A stretch of DNA of 64,000 nt, taken from assembly GCF_016863015.1 (NCBI RefSeq), contig NZ_BOOB01000004.1, forward strand, positions 186,001-250,000, in the 5' to 3' direction. Position 1 is the stretch's first letter; each line of letters begins with the position of its first letter. This stretch comes from Microbispora amethystogenes. Lineage in GTDB: Bacteria; Actinomycetota; Actinomycetes; Streptosporangiales; Streptosporangiaceae. The notes under the pieces were generated by a model. That model was not told where the DNA came from. It did no database searches and saw nothing but the letters and a program-made list of their open reading frames with translations. This document shows positions 47,131-55,920 of the stretch, one piece after another. A program made the position numbers and the translations under genes.

Positions 47131-48549
47131 GTGACCATGAAATCACCGCTCGGACGGGCCGGGGCCGCCCTGGCGGCTCTGTTCGCCGGGCTCTTCATCT
47201 CGCTCGCGCTCGCTCCGGCCGCGAACGCGGCGGCTCCGCCGGACCCGGCCACGGTCGTGGCGTCATGGAAGAACAGCAGTAACCCGCTCTTCGTCCAGCC
47301 CGGGTCGCCGCTCTCGCCGGACCAGCAGAGCAAGATCCGCAAGGAGCTGGAGGACTCGAAGGCCAAGATCTACATGGTCGCGCTGCCGGACGGCACCGTG
47401 ACCACGGCCCAGGTGAGCACGTACATCCCGCAGCTGATGACCGAGCTCGACAAGGCCGGGCGGTCGCGGGCGACCGTGGCCCTGCTCGACGGCATGAGCC
47501 TGTTCGCCGGCTCCAACGACCTGCCGAAGAACGCCGCGGGAACGTTGGCGCGGCTGTCCACCAGCGCCAACAGCGACGTGGTCAGCGGCATGCAGGACTT
47601 CGTCAACCGGGTGAACCTGGTCCACGAAGGTGATGTGAAGGGCGCGCGGGGCCCTGGTTCCACCGTCGGTGGTGGCGGCGGCTCGGGTGTGCTCGTCGGC
47701 ATCCTGGGCGTCGCCGTAGTGGGAGGTGCCGGTTTGTGGATCATCGGACGCCGCAACAAGCGCAAGCGCGAGGAGCGCGAGGCCGCGGAGCTGGCCGCCG
47801 TCAAGCAGACGGTCGAGGAGGACGTCACCAAGTTCGGTGAGGAGATCACCGCGCTCGACGTCGACGTCAAGATGCTCCCCCAGGCGGAGACGACGAGCGA
47901 CTGGCAGCGCGCGCTCGACTCCTACGAGCGGGCCAAGACCGAGCTGGACGCGATCAAGCGGCCCGAGGACCTGCGTACGGTGACCTCGACGCTGGAGGAC
48001 GGCCGCTACGCGCTGGCGTGCGTGAAGGCGCGGGTGAACAACCAGCCGCTGCCCGAGCGGCTGCCCCCGTGCTTCTTCAACCCCCAGCACGGCCCGTCGG
48101 TGCGCAACGTGCGCTGGGCGCCGCCCGGTGGCGCGGTGCGCGACGTCCCCGCCTGCGCGGCGGACGCCGAGGCGGTGGAGCGCGGCTTCGACCCGCAGAT
48201 GCGCGAGGTCATGGTCAACGGCCAGCGCCGGCCGTACTGGGACGCCGGTCCCGCCTACCAGCCCTACGCGTACGGCTACTACGGCGGCTTCGGCGGCGAC
48301 CTGCTCACCGGAATGATGGTCGGCACGATGCTCGGCGGCGCCTTCGGCGGCTGGGGCCACGGCGGCTACGGCGCCGGCTACGACTCGGGCTACGCCGCGG
48401 GCGTCGAGTCCGGCGGCGGCAACGACTGGGGCGGCGGCGACTGGGGTGGCGGCGGTGGCGGCGGTGGCGGCGACTTCGGCGGCGGCGGCGACTGGGGCGG
48501 CGGCAGCGACTTCGGCGGAGGAGACTTCGGCGGCGGCGGCGACTGGTAA
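47131..48549 (+). CDS. Membrane protein with extracellular TPM-like domain, shared cytoplasmic domain and Gly-rich tail
   Basis: A 472-residue protein. It has a signal peptide (about 1-34), an extracellular alpha/beta domain (about 40-165; DSKAKIYMVALPDG, ATVALLDGMSLFAGSNDLP) resembling TPM domains, and a Gly linker and helix (about 185-206). The cytoplasmic region (about 214-307) is coiled and reads VEEDVTKFGEEITALD and WQRALDSYERAKTELD, then has a Cys-containing patch (PPCFFNPQHG, PACAADAEAV). The last 100 residues are Gly/Trp/Asp-rich (GGGDWGGG). The gene at 49965-51245 shares the cytoplasmic domain. GTG 47131 has AAGGAGG eight bases upstream. The function is unknown, but its topology suggests signal transmission or envelope-stress sensing. 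Confidence 0.75.
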   Translation: MTMKSPLGRAGAALAALFAGLFISLALAPAANAAAPPDPATVVASWKNSSNPLFVQPGSPLSPDQQSKIRKELEDSKAKIYMVALPDGTVTTAQVSTYIPQLMTELDKAGRSRATVALLDGMSLFAGSNDLPKNAAGTLARLSTSANSDVVSGMQDFVNRVNLVHEGDVKGARGPGSTVGGGGGSGVLVGILGVAVVGGAGLWIIGRRNKRKREEREAAELAAVKQTVEEDVTKFGEEITALDVDVKMLPQAETTSDWQRALDSYERAKTELDAIKRPEDLRTVTSTLEDGRYALACVKARVNNQPLPERLPPCFFNPQHGPSVRNVRWAPPGGAVRDVPACAADAEAVERGFDPQMREVMVNGQRRPYWDAGPAYQPYAYGYYGGFGGDLLTGMMVGTMLGGAFGGWGHGGYGAGYDSGYAAGVESGGGNDWGGGDWGGGGGGGGGDFGGGGDWGGGSDFGGGDFGGGGDW

Positions 48550-48578
48550 CGCCTGACACGGCACCGGATACGACCTCG

Positions 48579-48611
48579 GAAGGGGGCGGACCACGACGGT
48601 CCGTCCCCTTC
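48579..48611. terminator. Hairpin between convergent genes at 48.6 kb
   Basis: Fourteen-base arms 48579-48592 and 48598-48611 pair with one mismatch around a five-base loop. It separates the TPM-like gene from the convergent CDP-diacylglycerol hydrolase gene and can terminate both. Confidence 0.8.
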
Positions 48612-48646
48612 GTCGTCGGAGACACCGGGAAGCGATCGGTGGCGGG

Positions 48647-49537
48647 TCAGGGATGCATGAGCAGCAGCGGGTCGCAGGTGTCGGTTCCCGTCAGGTGGGG
48701 GTTGTTCGGGTCGACCAGGCCCTTCTCACTGTTGACGATGTAGTAGCCCCCGGCGGGCCGGGGGATCACGATCAGCGTCTGGTACTGCATGAGCGGCTGC
48801 GCCTTGGCGGTCGTCCCTCCGTGCCCCAGCGAAGCGACCAGCATGGACCTGAGCATGGCGAAGAGATTGTCGTGGTTGAATCCGGGCCAGATGAGCACCC
48901 GGTAGGTGTGCGGGATGATCCCGAGCTTCTCGCTGAGACCCCGGACCGACACGCGCGAGTCCGCCCAGTGCGGCACGTGCCAGGCGGCCAGGTTGTCCTG
49001 CGCGACGAGGTCGTTCAAAGACTCCCATCGCGCCCGTGCCATGTGGATGTGCAGCTGGTCGAAATTCCTGATCGCCTTCGAGTTGATCCCAAGCCCCACC
49101 GGAGTGGGAACCACGGTGGGAGACTGGGTGGCGTAGTAGTCGGCGGCGCTCCAATAGTTCGGCGCACTGTTGCCGCAGATCCAGGAACACTCGATACCGT
49201 TGATCCGCTCCGTGGGGACGAGAATGTAGTTGACGTATCCCTTCTTGCTGTTGGTGCCGCCCATCACGACGTAGTCGGTGTGGTTCTGCAGGCAGGTGTT
49301 GTTGCTGTGGCACTTCTGACTGCGCTGCCAGAGAGAGTCCGAGTCGGTGGTCCTGCCGCATTCCTTGGGGTCGGGCCCCTGGGCGATGCTCAGTTGAGGC
49401 GCGGCCAGGGCGCGCCCGGCACCGGAAAGAAGGCCCGCACCCGCGAGCAGGCCGGTCCCCGCCAGGCCGGAGAACTGGATGAACCGGCGGCGCGTCAGCT
49501 CGCTCGCCTCGCCGCTCGCCCGGTCGCTTTCACGCAT
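48647..49537 (-). CDS. Tat-exported CDP-diacylglycerol diphosphatase-like protein
   Basis: A 296-residue protein of the Cdh family, which cleaves CDP-diacylglycerol to phosphatidate and CMP. A twin-arginine signal (TRRRFIQFSGLAGTGLLAG) is followed by an Ala-rich cleavage site near 46. The mature domain has the family pattern YVNYILVPTERINGIE, then ALINSK-like GLGINSKAIRNFDQLHIHMARARW with the HIH catalytic histidines. Several cysteines (KECG, KCHSNNTCLQ, CSWICG) fit an exported, disulfide-bonded enzyme. GGGGGT lies eight bases before ATG 49537. Family activity is known mainly from enterobacteria, so the substrate here is inferred. It sits between two genes with a shared membrane domain. Confidence 0.8.
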   Translation of the reverse strand: MRESDRASGEASELTRRRFIQFSGLAGTGLLAGAGLLSGAGRALAAPQLSIAQGPDPKECGRTTDSDSLWQRSQKCHSNNTCLQNHTDYVVMGGTNSKKGYVNYILVPTERINGIECSWICGNSAPNYWSAADYYATQSPTVVPTPVGLGINSKAIRNFDQLHIHMARARWESLNDLVAQDNLAAWHVPHWADSRVSVRGLSEKLGIIPHTYRVLIWPGFNHDNLFAMLRSMLVASLGHGGTTAKAQPLMQYQTLIVIPRPAGGYYIVNSEKGLVDPNNPHLTGTDTCDPLLLMHP

Positions 49538-49964
49538 GATTGTTACCCCCGATGACCCGCACCTTCGTTCGGCCAGATTGATCCCCTTCCGATAGGCCGA
49601 TAAAAGCCCCTGGGACAGCCTTTTATCACCTCAGGAAAGATCGGGACACTTCTCTCGGGCGCCGCGAGAACAACCGGGCGTTCCACTTCCGCGCACGCAC
49701 GGCGGCTGCCCGCGGGAAAGCGATGGTTTGTCGCCTCGTTGCGCGGCCGCCGAGCGGACGGCCATCAGAATGACCCGGCGCGACATAATAAGCAATATTA
49801 GGCGATTGCGACAAAGGCGATATGGTGCCGATTTTCTCGATATGGACCAGCGCCTCGCCCGAGCCGGAGCGGCCGTGAGCGCTCCGGGAGATGGCGTCAG
49901 CGACTTGCAAGCGAACGTAAAGATCGCGTGGGAGACTCGGGGCGTTCCCCCCAGGAGGCCCCCC
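49538..49964. promoter_or_regulatory. Divergent region between cdh-like and pentapeptide genes
   Basis: About 430 bases without a supported gene. It includes an eight-base inverted repeat (GATAAAAG 49599-49606 with CTTTTATC 49620-49627), a C/T-rich stretch, and an A/T-rich block around 49780-49840 (CATAATAAGCAATATTAG) suitable for promoters. AGGAGG at 49953-49958 is the ribosome site for the TTG start. Possible in-frame upstream starts exist but would precede the signal peptide by poorly coding sequence. Confidence 0.5.
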
Positions 49965-51245
49965 TTGCGCCGTTTCGCCCCCCTCTTCGTCGCCGTCCAG
50001 GTCCTGTCGCTCGCCTTCCTGCCGGCGACGCTCTTCTCGTCCCCGGCGGACGCCGCACGCGTTCCGTACGCGGCGGCGGGGGCGCCGTGCGCGCCGGGAA
50101 GCGGCGTCAAGCTCCGGGGCAGGGACCTCACCCAGGGCAGCACCCTCCCCGCGGTCCTGCGGTGCGCCGACCTCACCGGCGCGAAGCTCGACGGGGTGGA
50201 TCTCACCGCCAGGGACCTGACCGGAGCCGTCCTCCGCAAGGCGTCGTTGAAGGAGGCCGACCTCGGCCAGGCGCACCTCGACTACGCCGACCTGCGCGGG
50301 GCCGACCTGTCGGACGCGGACCTCGGGCAGTTGCGGGCCAGGAAGGCGGATCTGCGCGGAGCGATCCTCACCGACGCGGACGCCGTCCAGGCCGAGTTCC
50401 CGCACGCCGACCTGACGGGGGCCGTTCTCACCCGGGCCGTGCTCACGCAGGCCGACCTCACCGACGCCACGCTCGTGGGCGCGGACCTCAGGGACGCCAC
50501 GCTCGGCCAGATCAAGGCCCGCAAGGCCGACCTCACCCGCGCCAAACTCGGCGAGGCCAAGCTCGGCCAGGCCCATCTGGAGCACGCCGTGCTCAGGAAC
50601 GCGGACCTGTCGGAGGCGGAGTTCACCCAGGCCGAACTGGACGGCGCCGACTTCCGGGGCGCCGACGTCGGCAAGGCGTCCTTCATCCAGGCGAGCGACG
50701 TGAACCTCACCGGCGCCCGCGGCACGCCCGTGAACCTGCCGGACGACGCCGTCGCGCCCGGCCGGACCGACGGCGCGGACGGAGAGGGGGACGCCCAGGT
50801 CGGTGTGGACGACGTCGTACGCGGCGACACCGGCGACGATCTCACCGTGCGCGCGGGCGGCACGCGGGGCCCGTCACCGGCGCTGATCCTGGTCGTCGTG
50901 AGCGGCCTCGGACTTGTCCTGACCCTGATCATGTGGGGCGGCGCGCACCGTCGCAAGCAGCGCTTCGCGGCGGAGATGGCGGTGGCCAGGCACGCCGCCG
51001 AGGAGGACGTGACCCGCTTCGGCGAGGAGATCGACGCCCTCGACTTCGAGATGAAGATCAACCAGATCAGCGGCCCGTCGCAGGAGTGGCGGGCGGCGCT
51101 CGACGCCTACGAGGCGGCAAAGCAGGCGCTCGGCGTCGCCCGCACGCCGTACGAACTGCGGGCGGCGGCCGTCACGGTGGCGCGCGGACGGGACGCCCTG
51201 CGGCAGGTGCGGTCCCGGCTGCCGAACACGGGCGGAAGCCGCTGA
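49965..51245 (+). CDS. Membrane-anchored pentapeptide-repeat protein with shared cytoplasmic domain
   Basis: A 426-residue protein from TTG 49965, chosen because AGGAGG lies six bases upstream and a signal peptide follows directly (RRFAPLFVAVQVLSLAFLP..., cleavage near 30). Residues 49-245 are about 38 pentapeptide repeats of the A(D/N)LxxA type, giving a right-handed beta-helix outside the cell. After a polar linker a helix (about 305-326) leads to a cytoplasmic tail (about 335-426): EEDVTRFGEEIDALDFEMKI, EWRAALDAYEAAKQAL, RGRDALRQVRSRL. That tail matches the tail of the protein at 47131-48549. Pentapeptide proteins usually act as DNA mimics or scaffolds; this one cannot touch DNA because it is exported. 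Role unknown. Confidence 0.8.
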   Translation: MRRFAPLFVAVQVLSLAFLPATLFSSPADAARVPYAAAGAPCAPGSGVKLRGRDLTQGSTLPAVLRCADLTGAKLDGVDLTARDLTGAVLRKASLKEADLGQAHLDYADLRGADLSDADLGQLRARKADLRGAILTDADAVQAEFPHADLTGAVLTRAVLTQADLTDATLVGADLRDATLGQIKARKADLTRAKLGEAKLGQAHLEHAVLRNADLSEAEFTQAELDGADFRGADVGKASFIQASDVNLTGARGTPVNLPDDAVAPGRTDGADGEGDAQVGVDDVVRGDTGDDLTVRAGGTRGPSPALILVVVSGLGLVLTLIMWGGAHRRKQRFAAEMAVARHAAEEDVTRFGEEIDALDFEMKINQISGPSQEWRAALDAYEAAKQALGVARTPYELRAAAVTVARGRDALRQVRSRLPNTGGSR

Positions 51246-51332
51246 GCCGCGGCGGAAACCGGCCGTGCGGCCCGGCTCGCGCCCGCCGAGGGGCCGGCAC
51301 CGGCGAGCGAGACGGGCCGGCCGCCGGGCCGA

Positions 51333-51402
51333 CAGATACCGGCGGTCAGATACCGGCGGTCAGATACCGGCGGTCAGATACCGGCGGTCAGATACCGGCG
51401 GT
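51333..51402 (-). repeat. 14-base perfect tandem repeat x5 containing the lpdA stop
   Basis: Five identical copies of CAGATACCGGCGGT (51333-51402). The lpdA stop (TCA at 51388-51390) lies in the array and the last codons of lpdA are one repeat unit. The unit is not a multiple of three, so successive copies put TGA in different frames, closing all three within three copies. Identity of all copies implies a recent origin. Confidence 0.97.
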
Positions 51403-52788
51403 CAGGGGCGACATGAGGCGGCGGGCCGCCTCGGTGATCGAGCCGGACAGCGACGGGTAGACGGCGAACGTGTGGGCGAGCTGGTCCACGGTCAGGCGGT
51501 GCTGCACGGCCACCGACACGGCGAGGATCAGCTCCGAGGCGCGCGGGGCGACCACGACGCCGCCGAGCACGATGCCGGTGTTGGGGCGGCAGAACAGCTT
51601 CACGAAACCGTCGTGGAAGCCCTGCATCTTGGCCCGGGCGTTGGTGGCGAGGGGCAGCTTGACCACGTTCGCCTCGATCTCGCCTGACTCGATCTGCCGC
51701 TGCGAGATCCCCACCGCGGCGATCTCGGGGTCGGTGAAGATGTTCGAGGCGACGGTGGCCAGGCGGATCGGCTGCACGGCCTCGCCGAGCGCGTGCCAGA
51801 CCGCGATCCTGCCCTGCATGGCGGCGACCGAGGCGAGCATCAGGACGCCCGTGCAGTCGCCCGCGGCGTACACGCCCGGGGCTGAGGTCCTGGAGACCTT
51901 GTCGACCTCGATGAAGCCGCCCCGGTCGAGCCGCACGCCGTTGTCCTCCAGCCCGAGGCCGGAGGTGTTGGGCACCATGCCGACGGTCATCAGGCAGTGG
52001 GTGCCCTCGGCCGTGCGGCCGTCCTCCAGCGTGACGACGACCCCGTGCTCGGTGCGCTTGACCGAGGAGGCCCGCGAGCGGCCCATGACGTTCATGCCGC
52101 GCCGCCGGTAGACCTCTTCGAGCACCTCGGCCGCGTCGGCGTCCTCGTTGGGCATCATCCGGTCGCGGGAGGAGACCAGCGTGACCTCCGACCCCAGCGA
52201 CTGGTAGGCGCCGGCGAACTCCGCGCCGGTGACGCCGGAGCCGACCACGATCAGGTGCCCCGGCAGCTCCTCCAGGTCGTACAGCTGCCGCCAGCTGAGG
52301 ATGCGCTCGCCGTCCGGCTCGGCGCCGGGCAGCACCCGGGGGTGGGCGCCGGTGGCCACGATGACCACGTCGGCCCGGATCGTACGGTCGCCCGCGCGCA
52401 CCACCTGGGGATCGACCAGGCGGCCGCGGGCGCGGATGACCTCGACGCCCTCGGCGGCCAGCCGGGCGGCGATGTCGCCGGACTGCGCCAGCGCGAGTTC
52501 CTTGACGCGCTTGTTCACGTCGATCATGTCCACGGCGACGCCGCCCGCGTCACCGTCGAGGCCGCCGTCGAAGCGGACCCCCACGGACGCCGCGTCGAGA
52601 AGCGCCTGCTTGCGGACGGAGGTGGCGATCAGGGTCTTGGACGGCACGCAGTCGGTGAGAACGCACGCCCCGCCGGGCCCTTCCTCCTCCACGACGGTGA
52701 CCCGCGCCCCCAGTTGCGCGGCGACCAGGGCCGCCTCGTATCCGCCGGGGCCGCCACCGATGATCACGATCCTTGTCACATGCTCCAT
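51388..52788 (-). CDS. lpdA: NAD(P)H-quinone dehydrogenase of the LpdA type
   Basis: A 466-residue flavoprotein disulfide reductase-like enzyme. It has FAD motif IIGGGPGGYEAAL, the redox-pair region Cys42-x4-Cys47 in GACVLTDCVPSK, NAD motif VVGSGVTGAEFA and GVYAAGDCTG. The C-terminal interface, where dihydrolipoamide dehydrogenases have a His-x4-Glu catalytic dyad, reads VYPSLSGSITEAARRL, so the dyad is absent. This is the feature of M. tuberculosis LpdA (Rv3303c), which reduces quinones rather than lipoamide. ATG 52788 was used; a GTG four codons later is possible. Its 3' end is embedded in a 14-base repeat. It is divergent from the cyclotransferase-like gene, as in mycobacteria. Confidence 0.92.
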   Translation of the reverse strand: MEHVTRIVIIGGGPGGYEAALVAAQLGARVTVVEEEGPGGACVLTDCVPSKTLIATSVRKQALLDAASVGVRFDGGLDGDAGGVAVDMIDVNKRVKELALAQSGDIAARLAAEGVEVIRARGRLVDPQVVRAGDRTIRADVVIVATGAHPRVLPGAEPDGERILSWRQLYDLEELPGHLIVVGSGVTGAEFAGAYQSLGSEVTLVSSRDRMMPNEDADAAEVLEEVYRRRGMNVMGRSRASSVKRTEHGVVVTLEDGRTAEGTHCLMTVGMVPNTSGLGLEDNGVRLDRGGFIEVDKVSRTSAPGVYAAGDCTGVLMLASVAAMQGRIAVWHALGEAVQPIRLATVASNIFTDPEIAAVGISQRQIESGEIEANVVKLPLATNARAKMQGFHDGFVKLFCRPNTGIVLGGVVVAPRASELILAVSVAVQHRLTVDQLAHTFAVYPSLSGSITEAARRLMSPLTAGI

Positions 52789-52918
52789 TGTCCCGCATCC
52801 TGGCTACGTATTCCCGGCGAGGGCCGCGTAACGGGTCAACTACTCGTATTTCTCGCGCCACACCCCATGCGCGCGCTACCCGTCCAACTTTGGCGATCTT
52901 GGATTAGGCTTGGGTGCC

Positions 52919-53371
52919 GTGCCTGTTTACGCGGCCTACGGCAGCAACATGGACCCCAAGCAGATGGCGGAGTGGGCGCCCCACTCGCCCATGCGAGGAA
53001 CGGGGTGGCTCCCGGGCTGGCGGCTCACCTTCGGCGGCGAGGACGTCAGCTGGGAGGGTGCTCTCGCCACGATAGTCGAGGATGCCGACGAGCAGGTATT
53101 CGTGGTCCTGTACGACGTGCCGGAGTGGGACGAGCCGTCCCTCGACCGGTGGACGGGCACCGACCTCGGCCTCTACCGCAAGGTGCGGCTCCGCGTCGCG
53201 ACCCTGGAGGGCGACGTGCTCGCCTGGTCGCACGTGCTCGACTCCTACGAGGGCGGCCTGCCCTCGGCGCGCTACATCGGCATCCTCGCCGACGCCGCGG
53301 AGAAGGCGGGGGCTCCCGACGACTACGTCACGGGGCTGCGCAACCGCCCCTGCAAGTCGCTCGGCGACTGA
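52919..53371 (+). CDS. Gamma-glutamylcyclotransferase-fold protein
   Basis: A 150-residue AIG2/GGCT-fold protein. It starts PVYAAYGSNMD, with the substrate-binding YGSN signature, then has GWRLTFGGED, and a later YEGGLPSARYIGILADAAE segment with acidic residues suited to a catalytic role. GGCT enzymes form 5-oxoproline from gamma-glutamyl peptides, but this subfamily has not been characterised. GTG 52919 follows TAGGCT by eight bases, without a Shine-Dalgarno, so translation is probably leaderless. It lies between lpdA and punA, the position of Rv3304 in M. tuberculosis, implying a conserved housekeeping role. Confidence 0.8.
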   Translation: MPVYAAYGSNMDPKQMAEWAPHSPMRGTGWLPGWRLTFGGEDVSWEGALATIVEDADEQVFVVLYDVPEWDEPSLDRWTGTDLGLYRKVRLRVATLEGDVLAWSHVLDSYEGGLPSARYIGILADAAEKAGAPDDYVTGLRNRPCKSLGD

Positions 53372-53478
53372 CCACGCCCACAGCGACGACGTCAGTGCCG
53401 ACCATAGTGCGGACCTGAGCGGCAGAACGGGCAGGTGGAGCCCCGGACTTCGTCATGCCCTTCTGTACGCTCAGCAAA

Positions 53479-54276
53479 GTGACCCCTTATGACCTGGCGG
53501 CCGAGGCCGCGACCACGTTGAGGAACCTCACCGGCATCCCTTCCTTCGACGTCGCCCTCGTCATGGGCTCGGGATGGGTGCCGGCCGCGGACGCGATCGG
53601 CGAGACGGTCGCCGAACTCCCGGTGACGAAGCTGCCCGGGTTCTCCCCGCCTGCGGTCGCCGGGCACGCCGGCACGGTACGCGCGGTGCGGACGGCGGCC
53701 GGGCTCAACGGGCTGATCTTCCTGGGGCGTACGCACCTGTACGAGGGCCGCGGCGTGGACCCGGTGGTGCACGGCGTCCGTACGGCCGTCGCGGCCGGGG
53801 TGCGCACGGTCGTGCTGACCAACGCGGCGGGCGGGCTGCGCCCGGAGACGCAGAAGGTCGGCGACCCCGTGCTCATCGGCGACCACATCAACCTGACTGG
53901 GAGCAACCCGCTCGTCGGCGCGACGTTCGTCGACCTGACCGAGGTGTACTCCCGGCGGCTGCGCGACCTCGCCCGCGAGGTGGACCCCTCGCTGACCGAG
54001 GGCGTGTACGTGGCCTTCCGCGGCCCGACGTACGAGACGCCCGCGGAGATCCGCATGCTGCGCACGCTCGGCGGCGACCTGGTGGGCATGTCGACCGTGC
54101 TGGAGGCGATCGCCGCCCGGGAGGCCGGGGCCGAGGTGCTCGGGATCTCCCTGGTCACCAACCCCGGCGCGGGCCTGGCGGACGAGCCGCTCAACCACGA
54201 GGAGGTCCTGGAGGTCGGCCGCGCCACCGCCGCCCGGATGGGCGTCCTGCTCGCCCAGGTCGTCGACAAGCTTTAG
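53479..54276 (+). CDS. punA: Purine nucleoside phosphorylase
   Basis: Trimeric PNP of 265 residues that splits inosine and guanosine (and deoxy forms) into base and (deoxy)ribose-1-phosphate. Motifs: [53 protein letters not shown] and [14 protein letters not shown] 53479 follows TACGCT by seven bases with no ribosome site, suggesting leaderless translation. The ATG at 53455 would place the box inside the gene. It lies nine bases before the phosphosugar mutase gene, so ribose-1-phosphate made here can be converted at once to ribose-5-phosphate. The pair matches Rv3307-Rv3308. Confidence 0.94.
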   Translation: MTPYDLAAEAATTLRNLTGIPSFDVALVMGSGWVPAADAIGETVAELPVTKLPGFSPPAVAGHAGTVRAVRTAAGLNGLIFLGRTHLYEGRGVDPVVHGVRTAVAAGVRTVVLTNAAGGLRPETQKVGDPVLIGDHINLTGSNPLVGATFVDLTEVYSRRLRDLAREVDPSLTEGVYVAFRGPTYETPAEIRMLRTLGGDLVGMSTVLEAIAAREAGAEVLGISLVTNPGAGLADEPLNHEEVLEVGRATAARMGVLLAQVVDKL

Positions 54277-54285
54277 GGAGCACCT

Positions 54286-55920
54286 GTGACCGATCTCGTA
54301 CGGCTCGCCCGCGAATGGCGTGACCAGGACCCCGACCCCGACACGCGGGCGGAACTCGACGCGATCCTGGACCGGCAGGACCTCGACGCGCTGGAGGACC
54401 GCTTCGGCGCGAAGCTGGAGTTCGGCACGGCGGGCCTGCGCGGCGCGCTGGGAGCCGGGCCGAACCGGATGAACCGGGTGACCGTGATGCGGGCCGCCGC
54501 CGGGCTGGCCCGGGTGCTCGGACCGGGACGCCACGTCGTGATCGGCTACGACGGGCGGCACAAGTCCGACGTGTTCGCCGCCGACACGGCCCGCGTGCTG
54601 ACGGGCGCCGGGCTGCGCGCCTCGGTCATGGCCGGGAAGTGGCCGACGCCGGTGCTGGCGTTCGCCGTGCGCCACCTCGGCGCGGACGCGGGCGTGATGG
54701 TCACCGCCTCGCACAACCCTCCCCAGGACAACGGCTACAAGGTCTACTGGGGCGACGGCGCGCAGATCGTCCCGCCCGTCGACCTGGAGATCTCGGCCGC
54801 CATCGACGCGACCGGCCCGGTGGACGCCCTCCCGCTGGGCGACGACTGGACGACCCTCGGCCACGACGACATCGTCACGCCGTACCTGCGGGCGCTGACG
54901 GCGCTGCCGCTGGGCGACGCCCGCGCGATCTCGGTCGCGTACACGCCGCTGCACGGCGTGGGCGGCGCGACCGTGTCCGAGGCGTTCCGCGCGGCGGGCT
55001 TCGAGGTGCCGGTCATGGTCGGCCGACAGGCCATGCCCGACCCGAACTTCCCCACTGTCACGTTCCCGAATCCGGAGGAGCCGGGCGCGATGGACCTCGC
55101 GCTCGAACTCGCCGCCGCCACCCGCGCCGACCTCGTGCTGGCCAACGACCCGGACGCCGACCGGTGCGCGGTCGGCACGCCGCTGCCCGGCGGCGGCTAC
55201 CGCATGCTGACCGGCGACGAGGTCGGCGGGCTGCTCGCCGAGCACGTGCTGCGGCACACCTCGGGCGGCGACCGGCTGGTCGCCACGTCGATCGTGTCGT
55301 CGTCGCTGCTCGCGAAGATCGCCGCCGACCACGGTGTGCGGCACGCCGAGACGCTGACGGGCTTCAAGTGGATCATGAAGTCGGGGCCGGGGCTCGTCTT
55401 CGGATACGAGGAGGCGCTGGGCTACAGCGTCGGGTCGGACGCCGGCCTGCCGGTCCACGACAAGGACGGCGTCGGGGCCGCCCTCACCGTCGCCGCGATG
55501 GCCGCCGAGGCCCGGCGGGAGGGCCGGTCGCTGCTCGACCTGCTCGACGAGCAGGCCCGCCGGTACGGCCTGCACGCGACCACCCAGTTGTCGGTCCGGG
55601 TCGAGGACCTGTCGCTGATCGCGAAGGCGATGGAGCGCCTGCGGACCAACCCGCCGGCACGGCTGGCCGGCCGGGTGGTGGAGTCGGCCGAGGACCTGTC
55701 GCAGGGGGCGGCCGGGCTGCCGCCGACCGACGGCCTGCGGTACCGCCTCTCCGGCGACGCCCGGGTCATCGTGCGGCCCAGCGGAACCGAGCCCAAGCTC
55801 AAGTGCTACCTGGAGGTCGTCGTACCGGTCGGGGACGACGACGTCACGGCGGCCAGGGCGCGGGCCGCCGCGGACCTGGAGGCCCTGAAGCGGGACCTCG
55901 CCACCGCCCTCGCCCTCTGA
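54286..55920 (+). CDS. pmmB: Phospho-sugar mutase (phosphopentomutase/phosphomannomutase type)
   Basis: A 544-residue alpha-D-phosphohexomutase-family enzyme. It has the active-site serine in VTASHNPPQDNGYK (Ser142), the metal site NDPDADRC, the sugar-binding FGYEEALGYSVG, and the phosphate-binding RPSGTEPKLK near the end. In operon with PNP it probably interconverts ribose-1- and ribose-5-phosphate, though family members also act on hexose phosphates. GTG 54286 follows TAGGGAGCACCT. Its final codons GCCCTCTGA are repeated once directly downstream. Confidence 0.9.
   Translation: MTDLVRLAREWRDQDPDPDTRAELDAILDRQDLDALEDRFGAKLEFGTAGLRGALGAGPNRMNRVTVMRAAAGLARVLGPGRHVVIGYDGRHKSDVFAADTARVLTGAGLRASVMAGKWPTPVLAFAVRHLGADAGVMVTASHNPPQDNGYKVYWGDGAQIVPPVDLEISAAIDATGPVDALPLGDDWTTLGHDDIVTPYLRALTALPLGDARAISVAYTPLHGVGGATVSEAFRAAGFEVPVMVGRQAMPDPNFPTVTFPNPEEPGAMDLALELAAATRADLVLANDPDADRCAVGTPLPGGGYRMLTGDEVGGLLAEHVLRHTSGGDRLVATSIVSSSLLAKIAADHGVRHAETLTGFKWIMKSGPGLVFGYEEALGYSVGSDAGLPVHDKDGVGAALTVAAMAAEARREGRSLLDLLDEQARRYGLHATTQLSVRVEDLSLIAKAMERLRTNPPARLAGRVVESAEDLSQGAAGLPPTDGLRYRLSGDARVIVRPSGTEPKLKCYLEVVVPVGDDDVTAARARAAADLEALKRDLATALAL

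Noticed and set aside
53392-55575. Long minus-strand frame opposite punA and pmmB
   Set aside because: No domain or ribosome site; both plus-strand genes are unmistakable enzymes.
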